DNA of 61,006 bases from Bacteroidota bacterium (GTDB taxonomy: Bacteria; Bacteroidota; Ignavibacteria; Tepidaquicellales; Tepidaquicellaceae): the NCBI GenBank assembly GCA_018266875.1, contig JAFDZR010000002.1, forward strand, positions 1-61,006, read 5' to 3'. The translations under genes were made by a program, and so were the position numbers. Of the stretch, positions 45,965 through 54,394 are shown piece after piece; positions within the stretch are counted from its first letter, which is position 1, and every line of letters begins with the position of its first letter. The notes under the pieces are model-generated. The model saw only the letters and a list, made by a program, of their open reading frames with translations. It was not told where the DNA came from and did no database searches.

Positions 45965-46420
45965 ATGAAGAAAAACTTTGCAATGAAAAAGCTGTATTAT
46001 TCTATCAGTGAAGTCAGTAGAATAATTGAACTTGAGCAATACGTTCTGCGTTACTGGGAAACTGAATTTGAACAGCTCAGACCTGCCAAGAATCTTGCAG
46101 GGAACAGAGTTTACACAAACAAAGATATAAAGCTTATACTTTATATTAAAAAACTTCTCAGAGAAGAGAAATACACCATAGAAGGTGCAAAACAGCATTT
46201 GAAGAATTTTTATCAGAAGGATGAGTCTGAAAATTTAAAGCAGATCAGTCATAGTCAGGAAAGCACATCTTCCAGACCGGGAAATGAAATGAGTCTGTTT
46301 GAGCCGGCTTCTTCCGAATCAGATAATCAATCTGAAAATGTTACAAAGAATGAAAGCCTCAGAGAAGATCTGATTCAGCTGAAATCCTTCTTGACAAATC
46401 TGTTAAAGGATATTTCGTAA
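45965..46420 (+). CDS. MerR-family transcriptional regulator
   Basis: A 151-residue DNA-binding protein. The MerR winged helix covers about residues 7-78 (YYSISEVSRIIELEQYVLRYWETEF, here split as SISEVSRIIELE and VLRYWETEF; then RVYTNKDIKLILYIKKLL; YTIEGAKQHL). Residues 80-150 are acidic, serine-rich and without metal-binding cysteines, so a ligand is not predicted. This form, with a short tail and no effector domain, is common as a single MerR gene in Bacteroidota. Two ATGs (45965 and 45983) are possible and neither has a good ribosome binding site. The 146-base gap to the divergent amidohydrolase gene could be its target. Confidence 0.9.
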   Translation: MKKNFAMKKLYYSISEVSRIIELEQYVLRYWETEFEQLRPAKNLAGNRVYTNKDIKLILYIKKLLREEKYTIEGAKQHLKNFYQKDESENLKQISHSQESTSSRPGNEMSLFEPASSESDNQSENVTKNESLREDLIQLKSFLTNLLKDIS

Positions 46421-46500
46421 CTTCCTTAAAGATAATATACTTATCCTCTATTACCCCAATCAGGATATAAGGTATGTTTTTTTCACTTTGATATATCAGA

Positions 46501-47664
46501 TTGAAGAGATCCTTTAATTTTAACCCCATTGAAATAAACAGGAATAAAGCTCAGCATTTAATTCTGAACTGCCAGTTTCCATCTGACATTGTTCCTGAAA
46601 ATACTGCCTCTTCAGTATATAGTGTTATTTCACATCTTGGGTATATTCAGATTGATACTATTTCAGTTACTGAAAGATCTGTAAACCATATTCTCTGGTC
46701 AAGGTTAGGAAATTTTGACAGAGAACATATTACTGATCTTTTTAAACGAAAAAGAATATTTGAATACTGGAGTCATGCCGCAGCTTTGCTTCCCATGAAG
46801 GATTTCAGATTTTCTCTTGTATTCAAAAAACATTACGCAGAAAAATATTCTTCTTTCAGGAAAAACAATAATAAACTCCTTAAGTTTGTAAAAGAAAGGA
46901 TCAAATCTGAAGGTTCCCTGATGTCAAAGCATTTTGATGATACCAAAACAGGACTATCCGGCTGGTGGAACAGAAAACCATCAAAAGAAGCTCTGGAGTT
47001 TCTTTTTTTTTCCGGTGAATTAATGGTGACTGAAAGAACCGGGTTTCAGAAAGTTTATGATCTTACTGAAAGAGTTCTTCCATCCGGGACTGACAATTCC
47101 TTCCCGACCGAAAAAGAATATCACAGATATTTAATTTATTCTTCAATCAAAGCAAATGGTCTTTCAACACTGAGGGAAATAGCATACTTAAGACTCAGCA
47201 GTAAGAATTTTCTGGAAAATGTTTTAAATGAAATGGTTGAAGAGAAGGAAATTACCGCTGTGAAAATTAAAGGAATATCTGATCAGATATATTTCACTTT
47301 CCCGGATCTTCTTAATGATTCCGTTAAAAAAAAGTCAATGTCATTTTTAAACATTCTATCGCCTTTTGATAATTTTATTATTCAAAGAAAAAGGATAAAG
47401 GACCTGTTTGATTTTGATTATCAGGTCGAATGCTATGTCCCTTCACACAAAAGAAAATATGGATATTTTACGCTTCCTGTTATCTGCGGAAATGAATTTA
47501 TAGGAAGATTAGATATGAAATCAGACAGGAAAAATGACACTCTTATATTAAACAAATTTTTCCCGGAAAAGAATATTCCTGCTAAAATTAAAGACTTGCT
47601 GAATAAAAGGGTCTCCGAATACGCAGCATTCACCGGATGCAGCAAAGTATCTGGAAAAATTTAG
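46501..47664 (+). CDS. YcaQ-like winged-helix DNA glycosylase family protein
   Basis: A 387-residue protein of the HTH_42/YcaQ family, whose characterised members unhook DNA interstrand crosslinks. Family features are the N-terminal helix (NRNKAQHLIL), GYIQIDTISVTERSVNHILWSR (split as GYIQIDTISV and HHIL-type), the EYWSHAAALLPMKDF motif near residue 88, and the C-terminal LSPFDNFIIQRKRIKDLFDFDYQ region with YVPSHKRKYGYFTLP. The start is TTG at 46501; an ATG would lose the conserved first helix. It has its own terminator, shared with the convergent operon. Confidence 0.85.
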   Translation: MKRSFNFNPIEINRNKAQHLILNCQFPSDIVPENTASSVYSVISHLGYIQIDTISVTERSVNHILWSRLGNFDREHITDLFKRKRIFEYWSHAAALLPMKDFRFSLVFKKHYAEKYSSFRKNNNKLLKFVKERIKSEGSLMSKHFDDTKTGLSGWWNRKPSKEALEFLFFSGELMVTERTGFQKVYDLTERVLPSGTDNSFPTEKEYHRYLIYSSIKANGLSTLREIAYLRLSSKNFLENVLNEMVEEKEITAVKIKGISDQIYFTFPDLLNDSVKKKSMSFLNILSPFDNFIIQRKRIKDLFDFDYQVECYVPSHKRKYGYFTLPVICGNEFIGRLDMKSDRKNDTLILNKFFPEKNIPAKIKDLLNKRVSEYAAFTGCSKVSGKI

Positions 47665-47667
47665 TAC

Positions 47668-47698
47668 AAAAAAAATACCGGTCTTAACCGGTATTTTT
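47668..47698. terminator. Bidirectional terminator between convergent genes
   Basis: The stem ATACCGGT/ACCGGTAT has an A run on one side and a T run on the other. It lies four bases past the stop of the winged-helix gene and 24 past that of the NmrA gene, and suits both strands. Confidence 0.85.
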
Positions 47699-47721
47699 AA
47701 GTTTTGATTTTTTCTTAGAAA

Positions 47722-48576
47722 TTAAACCTGACTTTTTAACCAAGTGCGGAAATCTGTCATTCCTCCGAATTCATTATTCAGACTTTTAATATCTGCTTCA
47801 TAGCCTTTGTCCATAAACCACTGAAACATATCCCCCAGCTCTTTATTCTGCGACTTCAGAAATTCCACATCAAGAGGATTGAAGACATGCTCCTTTTTTG
47901 TAACTTCAGTATAAATACTGGAAACTTCAGGAGTTGTCAGATCATCTCCAGCCAGCTCAATTTTCCTGCCTATATATTTTTCAGGATTGTCAAAGACTTT
48001 TTCCGCAATTCTTCCGATATCATCGGTCGCAATCATTTGAAGTTTAGTATCCTCTTTCATTGCAAGAGTAATGGTGTATTTACCATTATCCTCTGCAGGC
48101 GCAAACCATGAGTTGAAATTCTCCATAAAGAAAACCGGTCTGAGGACAGTATTAGGTACTCCCTGTTTTTCCAGATATTCTTCGAGAACATATTTAACTT
48201 CAAAATGCGGAAGACCTGTTTTTCTCTCAGCACCTCCTACTGAAGAATATACAAAGTGCTTTACCCCTGCATTCTTTGCTGCATCAATAAGATTTTTTCC
48301 CTGTGTCAGTTCTCCGTCATATCCGTGCTCCCAGAAATTCTGGACACTGAACACTCCGTAAATTCCTTCCATTGCCTTTTTGAGATCTTCAGCACTGCTC
48401 ATATCGCCTTTCACCAGAGTTGCTCCTTCTGATTGAAGTTTTTTTGAAGCATCCTTTTCTGGATCTCTGACTAAAGCTGATACTTCCCAGCCGTTTTTCA
48501 ATAAATATTTTGCTACTGCTCCGCCCTGCTGACCGGTTGCTCCGGTAACAAGAATTTTTTTATTAGTTTTATCCAT
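47722..48576 (-). CDS. NmrA-family NAD(P)-binding protein
   Basis: A 284-residue atypical short-chain dehydrogenase fold. The glycine-rich motif ILVTGATGQQGGAVAKYL (residues 8-25) binds NAD(P). SSVGGAERKTGLPHFEVK and NTVLRPVFFMENF match the NmrA/HSCARG group, which includes redox sensors and quinone oxidoreductases. It is the last gene of the six-gene MarR-led operon, 11 bases after the PIG-L gene. It is probably a reductase or redox sensor in the same response. Confidence 0.88.
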   Translation of the reverse strand: MDKTNKKILVTGATGQQGGAVAKYLLKNGWEVSALVRDPEKDASKKLQSEGATLVKGDMSSAEDLKKAMEGIYGVFSVQNFWEHGYDGELTQGKNLIDAAKNAGVKHFVYSSVGGAERKTGLPHFEVKYVLEEYLEKQGVPNTVLRPVFFMENFNSWFAPAEDNGKYTITLAMKEDTKLQMIATDDIGRIAEKVFDNPEKYIGRKIELAGDDLTTPEVSSIYTEVTKKEHVFNPLDVEFLKSQNKELGDMFQWFMDKGYEADIKSLNNEFGGMTDFRTWLKSQV

Positions 48577-48587
48577 TTTAGTTTTTA

Positions 48588-49295
48588 TTAATTAAGTTTA
48601 GTAAATAAGTCTTTTAAATATGGTTTATGATCTTCCTGAAATATTTCAAAGCTGACAGATTTATTCAGCATATTTTTTATGTCAGATTTATCAATTGTAT
48701 CTTTAAATGTGACATAGCAGTCAAGGGATTCATTCGCTTTTTCCATATCAGAATCATCAACTCCGATAACGCAGTCGATTTCTTCTTCTGTGGAATAACT
48801 GAGTCTGAAGTGTTTCTGCTTTTCTGCATCTTCACTGCACAATGTAAAAAACGCAAGTCTCTTCAGAAATCCTTTTTCTTTTTTCAACCGGCAGTAAACT
48901 GATTTTACAACAGCATGACAAACCAGATGGTCATGAAATCCGCTGATCCCGTGAACTGCATATGTTACGACAACATCAGGTTTTATTCTTTCAATTTCAT
49001 CCGCTATTACTTTTTCAATTTCCATTGGATCCATCTCTTTGAGACCGCTGTCCGGGAGATCTAGGACTGTCAGTCCTGAGAGACCCAGCACTTCAGAAAC
49101 ATTCTGCATTTCACGGAATCTGACATCTCCCATCTCATCAACTGAATAATTGTACTTGAATCTCTGTTTTGTAGCTCCGCCTTTTGTAAGAGTAAGTAAA
49201 TAAACTTCATGACCTTCTCTTCTCTGTTTTGCAATTGCCTGCGCAGCTCCGAATGATTCATCGTCCGGATGCGGAAAAACATAAAGAATTCTCAT
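48588..49295 (-). CDS. PIG-L family deacetylase (BshB/Mca-like)
   Basis: A 235-residue zinc-dependent N-deacetylase. The zinc and base residues are present: PHPDDE (His9, Asp11, Asp12) and GFHDHLVCHA (His121, Asp122, His123). The family includes BshB (bacillithiol synthesis), Bca/Mca (thiol-conjugate amidases) and LPS deacetylases. In this operon, beside a flavin reductase, pirin and MarR, a low-molecular-weight thiol conjugate amidase would make sense, but that is inference. It overlaps the FMN reductase stop by four bases. Confidence 0.9.
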   Translation of the reverse strand: MRILYVFPHPDDESFGAAQAIAKQRREGHEVYLLTLTKGGATKQRFKYNYSVDEMGDVRFREMQNVSEVLGLSGLTVLDLPDSGLKEMDPMEIEKVIADEIERIKPDVVVTYAVHGISGFHDHLVCHAVVKSVYCRLKKEKGFLKRLAFFTLCSEDAEKQKHFRLSYSTEEEIDCVIGVDDSDMEKANESLDCYVTFKDTIDKSDIKNMLNKSVSFEIFQEDHKPYLKDLFTKLN

Positions 49296-49855
49296 AACTG
49301 TTTAATTTTTATAAATTGTAATATCCAGCTTTCAAATGATTTAAGAAATAATTTCAGATGCTCAAGTGTGACAGGATCATTAAGACTGTAATTTTCATCA
49401 AGCAGTTCGTTTATTTTTCTGACCTGAATTTCCGGTTTATTCATGCAAATCATATTGACCGCAGAAGCAATATTTCGGAAGTGAGCCTGTGCTCTTGCTG
49501 TACCGGATAATCCCGGTGAGCTTCCTATTATTGCGCATGGAATTCCGTTCAAAGGAGATTCGGGTCTTGACGCCCAGTCAATTGCGTTCTTTAACACTCC
49601 GGGTATGGAAGCATTATATTCCGGAAATGAGAATAAAATTGCATCAGACCCTGCTATTGCAGATTTGAATTTCTTTACAGATTCAGGTATTTCCAATACT
49701 TCTTCATCAAAATTATATAAAGGAACATTTCCAATGTCATATAGCGTGATGTCCATAAAATCTTTCGCCAATTCAGCAGCTGTCTTTAACAGAGCAGTAT
49801 TTCTGGACTTAGCCCTTAAACTTCCAGATATCCCTATAACTTTTAATTTATCCAT
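49292..49855 (-). CDS. NAD(P)H-dependent FMN reductase
   Basis: A 187-residue flavodoxin-like reductase. ISGSLRAKSRNTALL (residues 9-23) binds the FMN phosphate, and PEYNASIPGVLKNAIDWASRP is the family signature around the flavin ring. Members reduce quinones, azo dyes or chromate by two-electron transfer. It lies 15 bases after the pirin gene and shares a 4-base start-stop overlap with the PIG-L gene. Confidence 0.95.
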   Translation of the reverse strand: MDKLKVIGISGSLRAKSRNTALLKTAAELAKDFMDITLYDIGNVPLYNFDEEVLEIPESVKKFKSAIAGSDAILFSFPEYNASIPGVLKNAIDWASRPESPLNGIPCAIIGSSPGLSGTARAQAHFRNIASAVNMICMNKPEIQVRKINELLDENYSLNDPVTLEHLKLFLKSFESWILQFIKIKQL

Positions 49856-49870
49856 TTTCTTACATTTGAT

Positions 49871-50581
49871 TTAATTCATTGGTATTTCTATAAACAGAAG
49901 CCTGCTGTCTTCAAGAGAATTTAATTCAACTGATTCAAGATTCTCAAGACCAACAGCATCTCTTTTACCCAGGATTTCACCGTCTACAGAAATTTTTCCG
50001 TCTATTACAAAAATGTAAAGACCATTTGTTTTTAAATTCATCTTATATATGAGCTTATTATCCTTTCCCGGATCCGCAAGAGAAAAAAAGGCATCCTGGT
50101 TAATCCAGAGTGTATCTGCCCTTTCAACCGGAGAAACAACAGTCTGTATTTTATTGATTCTGTCTGCCGGATCAAAATACTTCTGATCATATCTTGGATC
50201 AATATTCTTCAGCTTCGGGAAAACCCAGATCTGAAGAAGGTTTGTTTCTTCTTCCTTAGAATTGTTGAATTCAGAGTGAGTGAGACCGCTTCCAGCGGAC
50301 ATTATCTGAACTTCATTGGGTTTTATAACTTCTTTATTTCCGGTACTGTCCTGATGAGCGAGTTCACCTTTCAGCGGTATCGTGACAATTTCCATATTAT
50401 CGTGAGGATGTTTGCCGAATCCCATACCGGGTTTGATAATGTCGTCATTCAGAACTCGAAGAGTACCAAATCTGATATTTGAAGGATCATAATAATCTGC
50501 AAAGCTGAAAGAATGTTTTGCTATCAGCCAGCCGTGATCGGCTGATCCTCTGTCCTCGGATTTAAATATTCTTTTTTCCAT
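49871..50581 (-). CDS. Pirin family protein
   Basis: A 236-residue bicupin. The N-terminal cupin holds all four pirin metal ligands: His58 and His60 (GKHPHDNMEI), His102 and Glu104 (SGLTHSE). The C-terminal half is a smaller cupin (TLWINQDAFFSLADPGKD, DGEILGKRDAVGLE). Bacterial pirins are reported as quercetin 2,3-dioxygenases or as stress-linked regulators. It starts seven bases after the YceI gene in the same operon. Confidence 0.95.
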   Translation of the reverse strand: MEKRIFKSEDRGSADHGWLIAKHSFSFADYYDPSNIRFGTLRVLNDDIIKPGMGFGKHPHDNMEIVTIPLKGELAHQDSTGNKEVIKPNEVQIMSAGSGLTHSEFNNSKEEETNLLQIWVFPKLKNIDPRYDQKYFDPADRINKIQTVVSPVERADTLWINQDAFFSLADPGKDNKLIYKMNLKTNGLYIFVIDGKISVDGEILGKRDAVGLENLESVELNSLEDSRLLFIEIPMN

Positions 50582-50588
50582 GACCGCC

Positions 50589-51272
50589 TTATAAAGTATT
50601 TATGTTTAATTTTATATTGAATTCATCGGAGATTAATTTATCACCGAGATTTTCAAAAAACTTTCCTGATCTGAATTTTATATCCCACAAAGTCCTGTCA
50701 ATATTAAAATCAGCTTTGGCAGAAATTTTACCGTCAGTTATCTCAATCTCTGCAGGGAATGTTATCTGTTTCTTTATTCCCTTGATCGTCATATTACCGG
50801 TAATTTCATATTTATTTCCGGAGACATTCTTTAAACCTGTAATATCAAAATTCCCTAAAGGATATTTTTCCACTGAAAAGAAGTCATCAGATTTAAGATG
50901 GTTTGTGAGTTTGGCATTTGATTCGCTGTCTTCAATGTCCAGTACTTTGATGGTACTGAAATCAATGTTGAAATTACCTCCTGTGATCTTATTCTTGTCA
51001 ATGAATAACTCTCCGCCTGTTATATCAACAGTTCCGTTATGTTTTCCCGTAACTTTCTCAGCAGTCCATTCAAGCCTGCTGTCCGACTTTGATATTTCTT
51101 TTTTTTCACCGGATTCAGGAATACTCTTATTTTGTGTTGTATTGTTCTTTTCCTTAATATTGTTTTGATCAGATGAGTTTGTTTTATTTCCGGAATTATC
51201 AGAACAACCGCCCGCCGTAATAATGAATGCTGTAATTACAAAGTAAAATATTTTTTTTGTTTTCATTTTCAT
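50589..51272 (-). CDS. YceI-family lipoprotein
   Basis: A 227-residue lipoprotein with lipobox ITAGGC (Cys23), followed by a polar linker rich in N, S and K (to about residue 65). The YceI lipocalin-like barrel follows (SRLEWTAEKVTGKHNGTV, here split as LEWTAEKVTG and HNGTVDI; HLKSDDFFSVEKYPLGNFDI region; GNMTIKGIKKQITFPAEI region). YceI proteins bind long isoprenoid chains such as quinone tails. It is the second gene of the operon, 28 bases after marR. Confidence 0.93.
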   Translation of the reverse strand: MKMKTKKIFYFVITAFIITAGGCSDNSGNKTNSSDQNNIKEKNNTTQNKSIPESGEKKEISKSDSRLEWTAEKVTGKHNGTVDITGGELFIDKNKITGGNFNIDFSTIKVLDIEDSESNAKLTNHLKSDDFFSVEKYPLGNFDITGLKNVSGNKYEITGNMTIKGIKKQITFPAEIEITDGKISAKADFNIDRTLWDIKFRSGKFFENLGDKLISDEFNIKLNINTL

Positions 51273-51300
51273 GTATTTATTTTTAATTTATGTTAAACTT

Positions 51301-51750
51301 CTAGCCTCTTAGCTTATCAAGAAGATCATTGATAAGTTTTACTTCTGTTTTGTTTAAATGCAAAATATTTTTTTCAGTTTCTTTTATTTTTTCATCAAGT
51401 ACCTTAAGAACATTGAGTCCTTTTTCCGTTATCAGAACGTCAGCAAATCTTTTATCATCGGGATTTATTTTCCTTTCCGCCAGTTCTTTCACTTCCAGCT
51501 TATCAACTATCCTCGAAGCATTTGACATTTTATCAAGCATTCTTTCTATAAGCATATTGACTGATGCGGGTGCAGGATACTGTCCCCTGAGAATTCTTAA
51601 TATGTTGTACTGCTGCAGAGTAAGGTTCTCCTTTTTGAGAATTTCACTGGTCTTTAGATTGATCCAGTTTCCTGTAAAAATAATATTGACTATGAGTTTT
51701 GCATATTCAGAGTCAAATCTTTTTTGTTTTATTTCTTCTTCTATTTTCAT
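51301..51750 (-). CDS. MarR-family transcriptional regulator
   Basis: A 149-residue winged-helix regulator from the ATG at 51750 (an ATG at 51789 in the same frame would start inside the operator and adds unlikely residues). The helix-turn-helix and wing are visible: LTLQQYNILRILRG, SVNMLIERMLDKMSNASRIVDKLE, and the conserved wing DDKRFADVLITEKG. The chosen reading has no cysteine, so it should respond to a ligand, not to thiol oxidation. It is the first gene of the operon and its start abuts the palindrome at 51755-51783, which implies autorepression. Confidence 0.93.
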   Translation of the reverse strand: MKIEEEIKQKRFDSEYAKLIVNIIFTGNWINLKTSEILKKENLTLQQYNILRILRGQYPAPASVNMLIERMLDKMSNASRIVDKLEVKELAERKINPDDKRFADVLITEKGLNVLKVLDEKIKETEKNILHLNKTEVKLINDLLDKLRG

Positions 51751-51754
51751 ACAT

Positions 51755-51783
51755 ACAAATATATGTATATACATATAATTTGT
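51755..51783. promoter_or_regulatory. Palindromic operator, probably for the adjacent MarR regulator
   Basis: A perfect 16-bp palindrome ATATGTATATACATAT (51761-51776) is flanked by ACAAAT (51755-51760) and ATTTGT (51778-51783), which are also complementary with one extra base. It lies five bases before the marR start and about 86 bases before the divergent gene, where a repressor would block both or only the marR operon. Confidence 0.75.
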
Positions 51784-51868
51784 CAACATAATAATTATTC
51801 TGAAAAGAGAAATTTATTTTCATTACCATTAAGATATAATAATAAGTATTTTTATTGTAAATTTTAAA

Positions 51869-52276
51869 ATGGAAACCAAAACACTCGAAGCTTTTAAGTG
51901 GCTTAATGGACAATGGGAAGGTATTCAGGGCAGTGGAGTATATCATGAGGAATGGGAGTATCAGAGTGATATATTAATGAACGGTAAGGCATATTTTATA
52001 AATAAGGGTGAAATTTCCAATCTTGAGAAACTTTCTTTAATCATAACAGAAATGGATATTTATTACACAGCTGAAGTTCAGCACAATAAATCCCCTGTAT
52101 CTTTTAAACTCACTGAAGCAGGAAATGATGAATTTGTTTTCACCAACCCAGTTCATGATTTTCCTCAAAGGATTACATACAAAAAGGAAAGTGAAAATGA
52201 ATTAAAAGCGGTGATTGAAGCTGAAAAGGAAGGTAAAGTGAAAAAAATTATTTTTAAGCTGAAGAGAATTTTATAG
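51869..52276 (+). CDS. DUF6265-like small protein
   Basis: A 135-residue cytoplasmic protein without signal peptide. It begins with FKWLNGQWEGIQGSGVYHEEW and continues with alternating strands to FVFTNPVHDFPQRITYKKES, a layout like the lipocalin-like DUF6265 family (FLxGxW start, FxNPxHDFPQxIxY near the end). The function is unknown. It is divergent from the marR operon and may share the operator region. Confidence 0.65.
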   Translation: METKTLEAFKWLNGQWEGIQGSGVYHEEWEYQSDILMNGKAYFINKGEISNLEKLSLIITEMDIYYTAEVQHNKSPVSFKLTEAGNDEFVFTNPVHDFPQRITYKKESENELKAVIEAEKEGKVKKIIFKLKRIL

Positions 52277-52279
52277 GTA

Positions 52280-53362
52280 TTACCTTTTAAGCTTGGGATC
52301 AAAAGCATCTCTCATCCCGTCTCCTAGCAGATTTACAGCAAAGACAGTTACCATGATCGCAATTGAAGGGAATACAGCAAGTCCCCAGTTTGTACCGACA
52401 ACAATATATTTATAACCGTCAAAGATCATCTGGCCCCAGCTAGCTGTAGGAGGCTGGACACCGAGTCCGAGAAAACTTAAACTTGCTTCGAAAATGATTG
52501 CAGACGCCAGTCCGACAGTTCCTGTTACAATAACAGGTCCAAGACAGTTTGGAAGAATATGCCTGATAATTACTCTGGATGAATTAAAGCCGATTGCTTT
52601 TGTTGCTTCGACAAATTCCGTTTCCCTCAGAGAGAAAAACTGTCCTCTGACAATTCTTGCAATATCAACCCATCCTGTAAGACCTATGGCAATAAATGCC
52701 TGCCAGAGTCCTTTCCCAAGAACAACGGACAATGCAATTATAAGAAGTATAGCCGGGAACGCAAATATTACATTTACCAGCCACATTACAGCAACGTCTG
52801 TTTTTCCTCTGAAAAATCCTGCAATAGATCCAAGTACAAGACCAAGAAAGATTGCAATGCTTTCGGAAACAAGACCTACTGTAAGACTTACTCTGCTACC
52901 GTATATAAGTCTGCTCAAGACATCTCTTCCGAATCTGTCAGTTCCGAGAAAATAATTTAAAGTCTTTGTCCATCCTTCATTTCCCTTTATCAGTTCATCT
53001 TTTGGAATTTTAATTTCCTGGTCGCTGAAATCTATATATTCAACAGAATTATTACTTTCGCTGATTATTTTTTTTACAGGGATGTAGGAATATTCATCAG
53101 AACCCGCTTCACCGGATTTCTTTACCAGCACAGTTCCTTTAAAAAATATTTCTTTTGCTGCATATTCAAGTATCTGCTGGTTAGGATCAAAAGGCGCTAT
53201 AATCGGGGCAGTAACTGCAATAACAATAAGAATTGCAATTGTAACAAGACCCACCATTGCAAGTTTATTCCTCTTGAGTCTTTTCCAGGAGTAGTACCAA
53301 AGCGATCTGCTTTTTTCCTCTTCCAGAATACTGTCCGCTACTATGGCTGTTTCTGCTTCCAT
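52280..53362 (-). CDS. Peptide ABC transporter permease, DppC/OppC type
   Basis: A 360-residue inner-membrane permease. It has the OppC N-terminal segment (LWYYSWKRLKRNKLAMVGLV), a first membrane helix (about 34-55), the signature LGTDRFGRDVLSRLIYGSR, and five further helices with the EAA-like VRGQFFSLRETEFVEATKAIG loop. Between the first helix and the LGTD motif there is an unusually long periplasmic segment of about 80 residues (QQILEYAAKEIFFKG to NEGWTKTLNYF). It forms the pore with the neighbouring DppB-type protein, eight bases upstream. Confidence 0.93.
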   Translation of the reverse strand: MEAETAIVADSILEEEKSRSLWYYSWKRLKRNKLAMVGLVTIAILIVIAVTAPIIAPFDPNQQILEYAAKEIFFKGTVLVKKSGEAGSDEYSYIPVKKIISESNNSVEYIDFSDQEIKIPKDELIKGNEGWTKTLNYFLGTDRFGRDVLSRLIYGSRVSLTVGLVSESIAIFLGLVLGSIAGFFRGKTDVAVMWLVNVIFAFPAILLIIALSVVLGKGLWQAFIAIGLTGWVDIARIVRGQFFSLRETEFVEATKAIGFNSSRVIIRHILPNCLGPVIVTGTVGLASAIIFEASLSFLGLGVQPPTASWGQMIFDGYKYIVVGTNWGLAVFPSIAIMVTVFAVNLLGDGMRDAFDPKLKR

Positions 53363-53370
53363 TTATAATA

Positions 53371-54297
53371 TCAGGATAATTTTACTTTTGGATCCAGCAA
53401 TGCATAAATTATATCAACAAAAAAATTAATTACAACAAAAACTATGGCGCTGAATAGAACTGTTCCCTGTATCATCGGAAAATCAAGTTTAAATATGGCA
53501 TCTATTGCAAGCAGTCCGATACCGGGCCAGTTGAATATATATTCTATAAAAAATACTCCGCCGAGAGTAGCAGCAAGTGAAGCGCTGATCGTGGTAACAA
53601 CGGGATTCAGAGCATTTCTAAGTGTATGTTTGAAAATTACTTTGCCGGAACTCAGACCTTTTGCCTTTGCAGTTCTGACATAATCCTGATTCATAACTTC
53701 CATCATGGATGATCTTGTTATTCTGGCTGTTATTGCCATTGGTCTCAGAGCTAAGGTAAGCATAGGCAGAACAAGGTATTCGAAACCGTTATTAATATAA
53801 CCTGATATAGGAAACCATTTCAGGAGATGTCCGAAGACCAGCGCCATTATCAGACCGAAAGCAAAAGAAGGAAATGAGATACCTGATAATGCAAAAATCA
53901 TTGAAGCATTATCAAGAAAGGTATATTGTTTTACAGCGGAAATTATTCCTATAAGTATTCCGAGAATTGATGAAATAAACAAAGCGCTGATCGAGAGTAA
54001 TGCTGTAGCTGGTAATTTATCAATTATGGTTTTTACGACTTCCCTGTTAGTTGCGTAAGATCTGCCGAGATCTCCCTGAAAGGCGTTTGACATGAATTTT
54101 ACATACTGGACATAAATTGGTTTATTAAGACCGAGTTCTTCTCTTACAGATTCTACAGACGCAACGTCGGCTCTCTGTCCCAGCATCATTCTGGCGGGAT
54201 CTCCGGGAATTATGTATAACAGACAGAATGTAACAGTAAGGACACCAACAATTATTACGATTGAATAGAAAAAGTTCCTGATGATGAATGTCCACAT
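53371..54297 (-). CDS. Peptide ABC transporter permease, DppB/OppB type
   Basis: A 308-residue permease with six membrane helices. Family features are the N-terminal IIRNFFYSIVIIVGVLTVTF helix (short form), IPGDPARMMLGQRA, LPATALLSISALFISSILGI-type helix two, the EAA loop NQDYVRTAKAKGLSSGKVIFKHTLRNA region and the FNWPGIGLLAIDAI end. It is separated from the upstream NlpC/P60 gene by a terminator, so it may have its own promoter or depend on read-through. Confidence 0.94.
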   Translation of the reverse strand: MWTFIIRNFFYSIVIIVGVLTVTFCLLYIIPGDPARMMLGQRADVASVESVREELGLNKPIYVQYVKFMSNAFQGDLGRSYATNREVVKTIIDKLPATALLSISALFISSILGILIGIISAVKQYTFLDNASMIFALSGISFPSFAFGLIMALVFGHLLKWFPISGYINNGFEYLVLPMLTLALRPMAITARITRSSMMEVMNQDYVRTAKAKGLSSGKVIFKHTLRNALNPVVTTISASLAATLGGVFFIEYIFNWPGIGLLAIDAIFKLDFPMIQGTVLFSAIVFVVINFFVDIIYALLDPKVKLS

Positions 54298-54331
54298 AAT
54301 GTATTAAATCAGATTTCTGAAATAATTTTAT

Positions 54332-54374
54332 AAAAAAAACCCGGAATCCATTTTTACAGGATTCCGGGATTTTA
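54332..54374 (-). terminator. Terminator after the NlpC/P60 gene, inside the transporter cluster
   Basis: A perfect 10-bp GC-rich stem (CCCGGAATCC/GGATTCCGGG) is followed on the minus strand by eight T. It would separate expression of the binding proteins and hydrolase from the two permease genes. Confidence 0.88.
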
Positions 54375-54394
54375 ATAATTTTACTGCATTAAAA

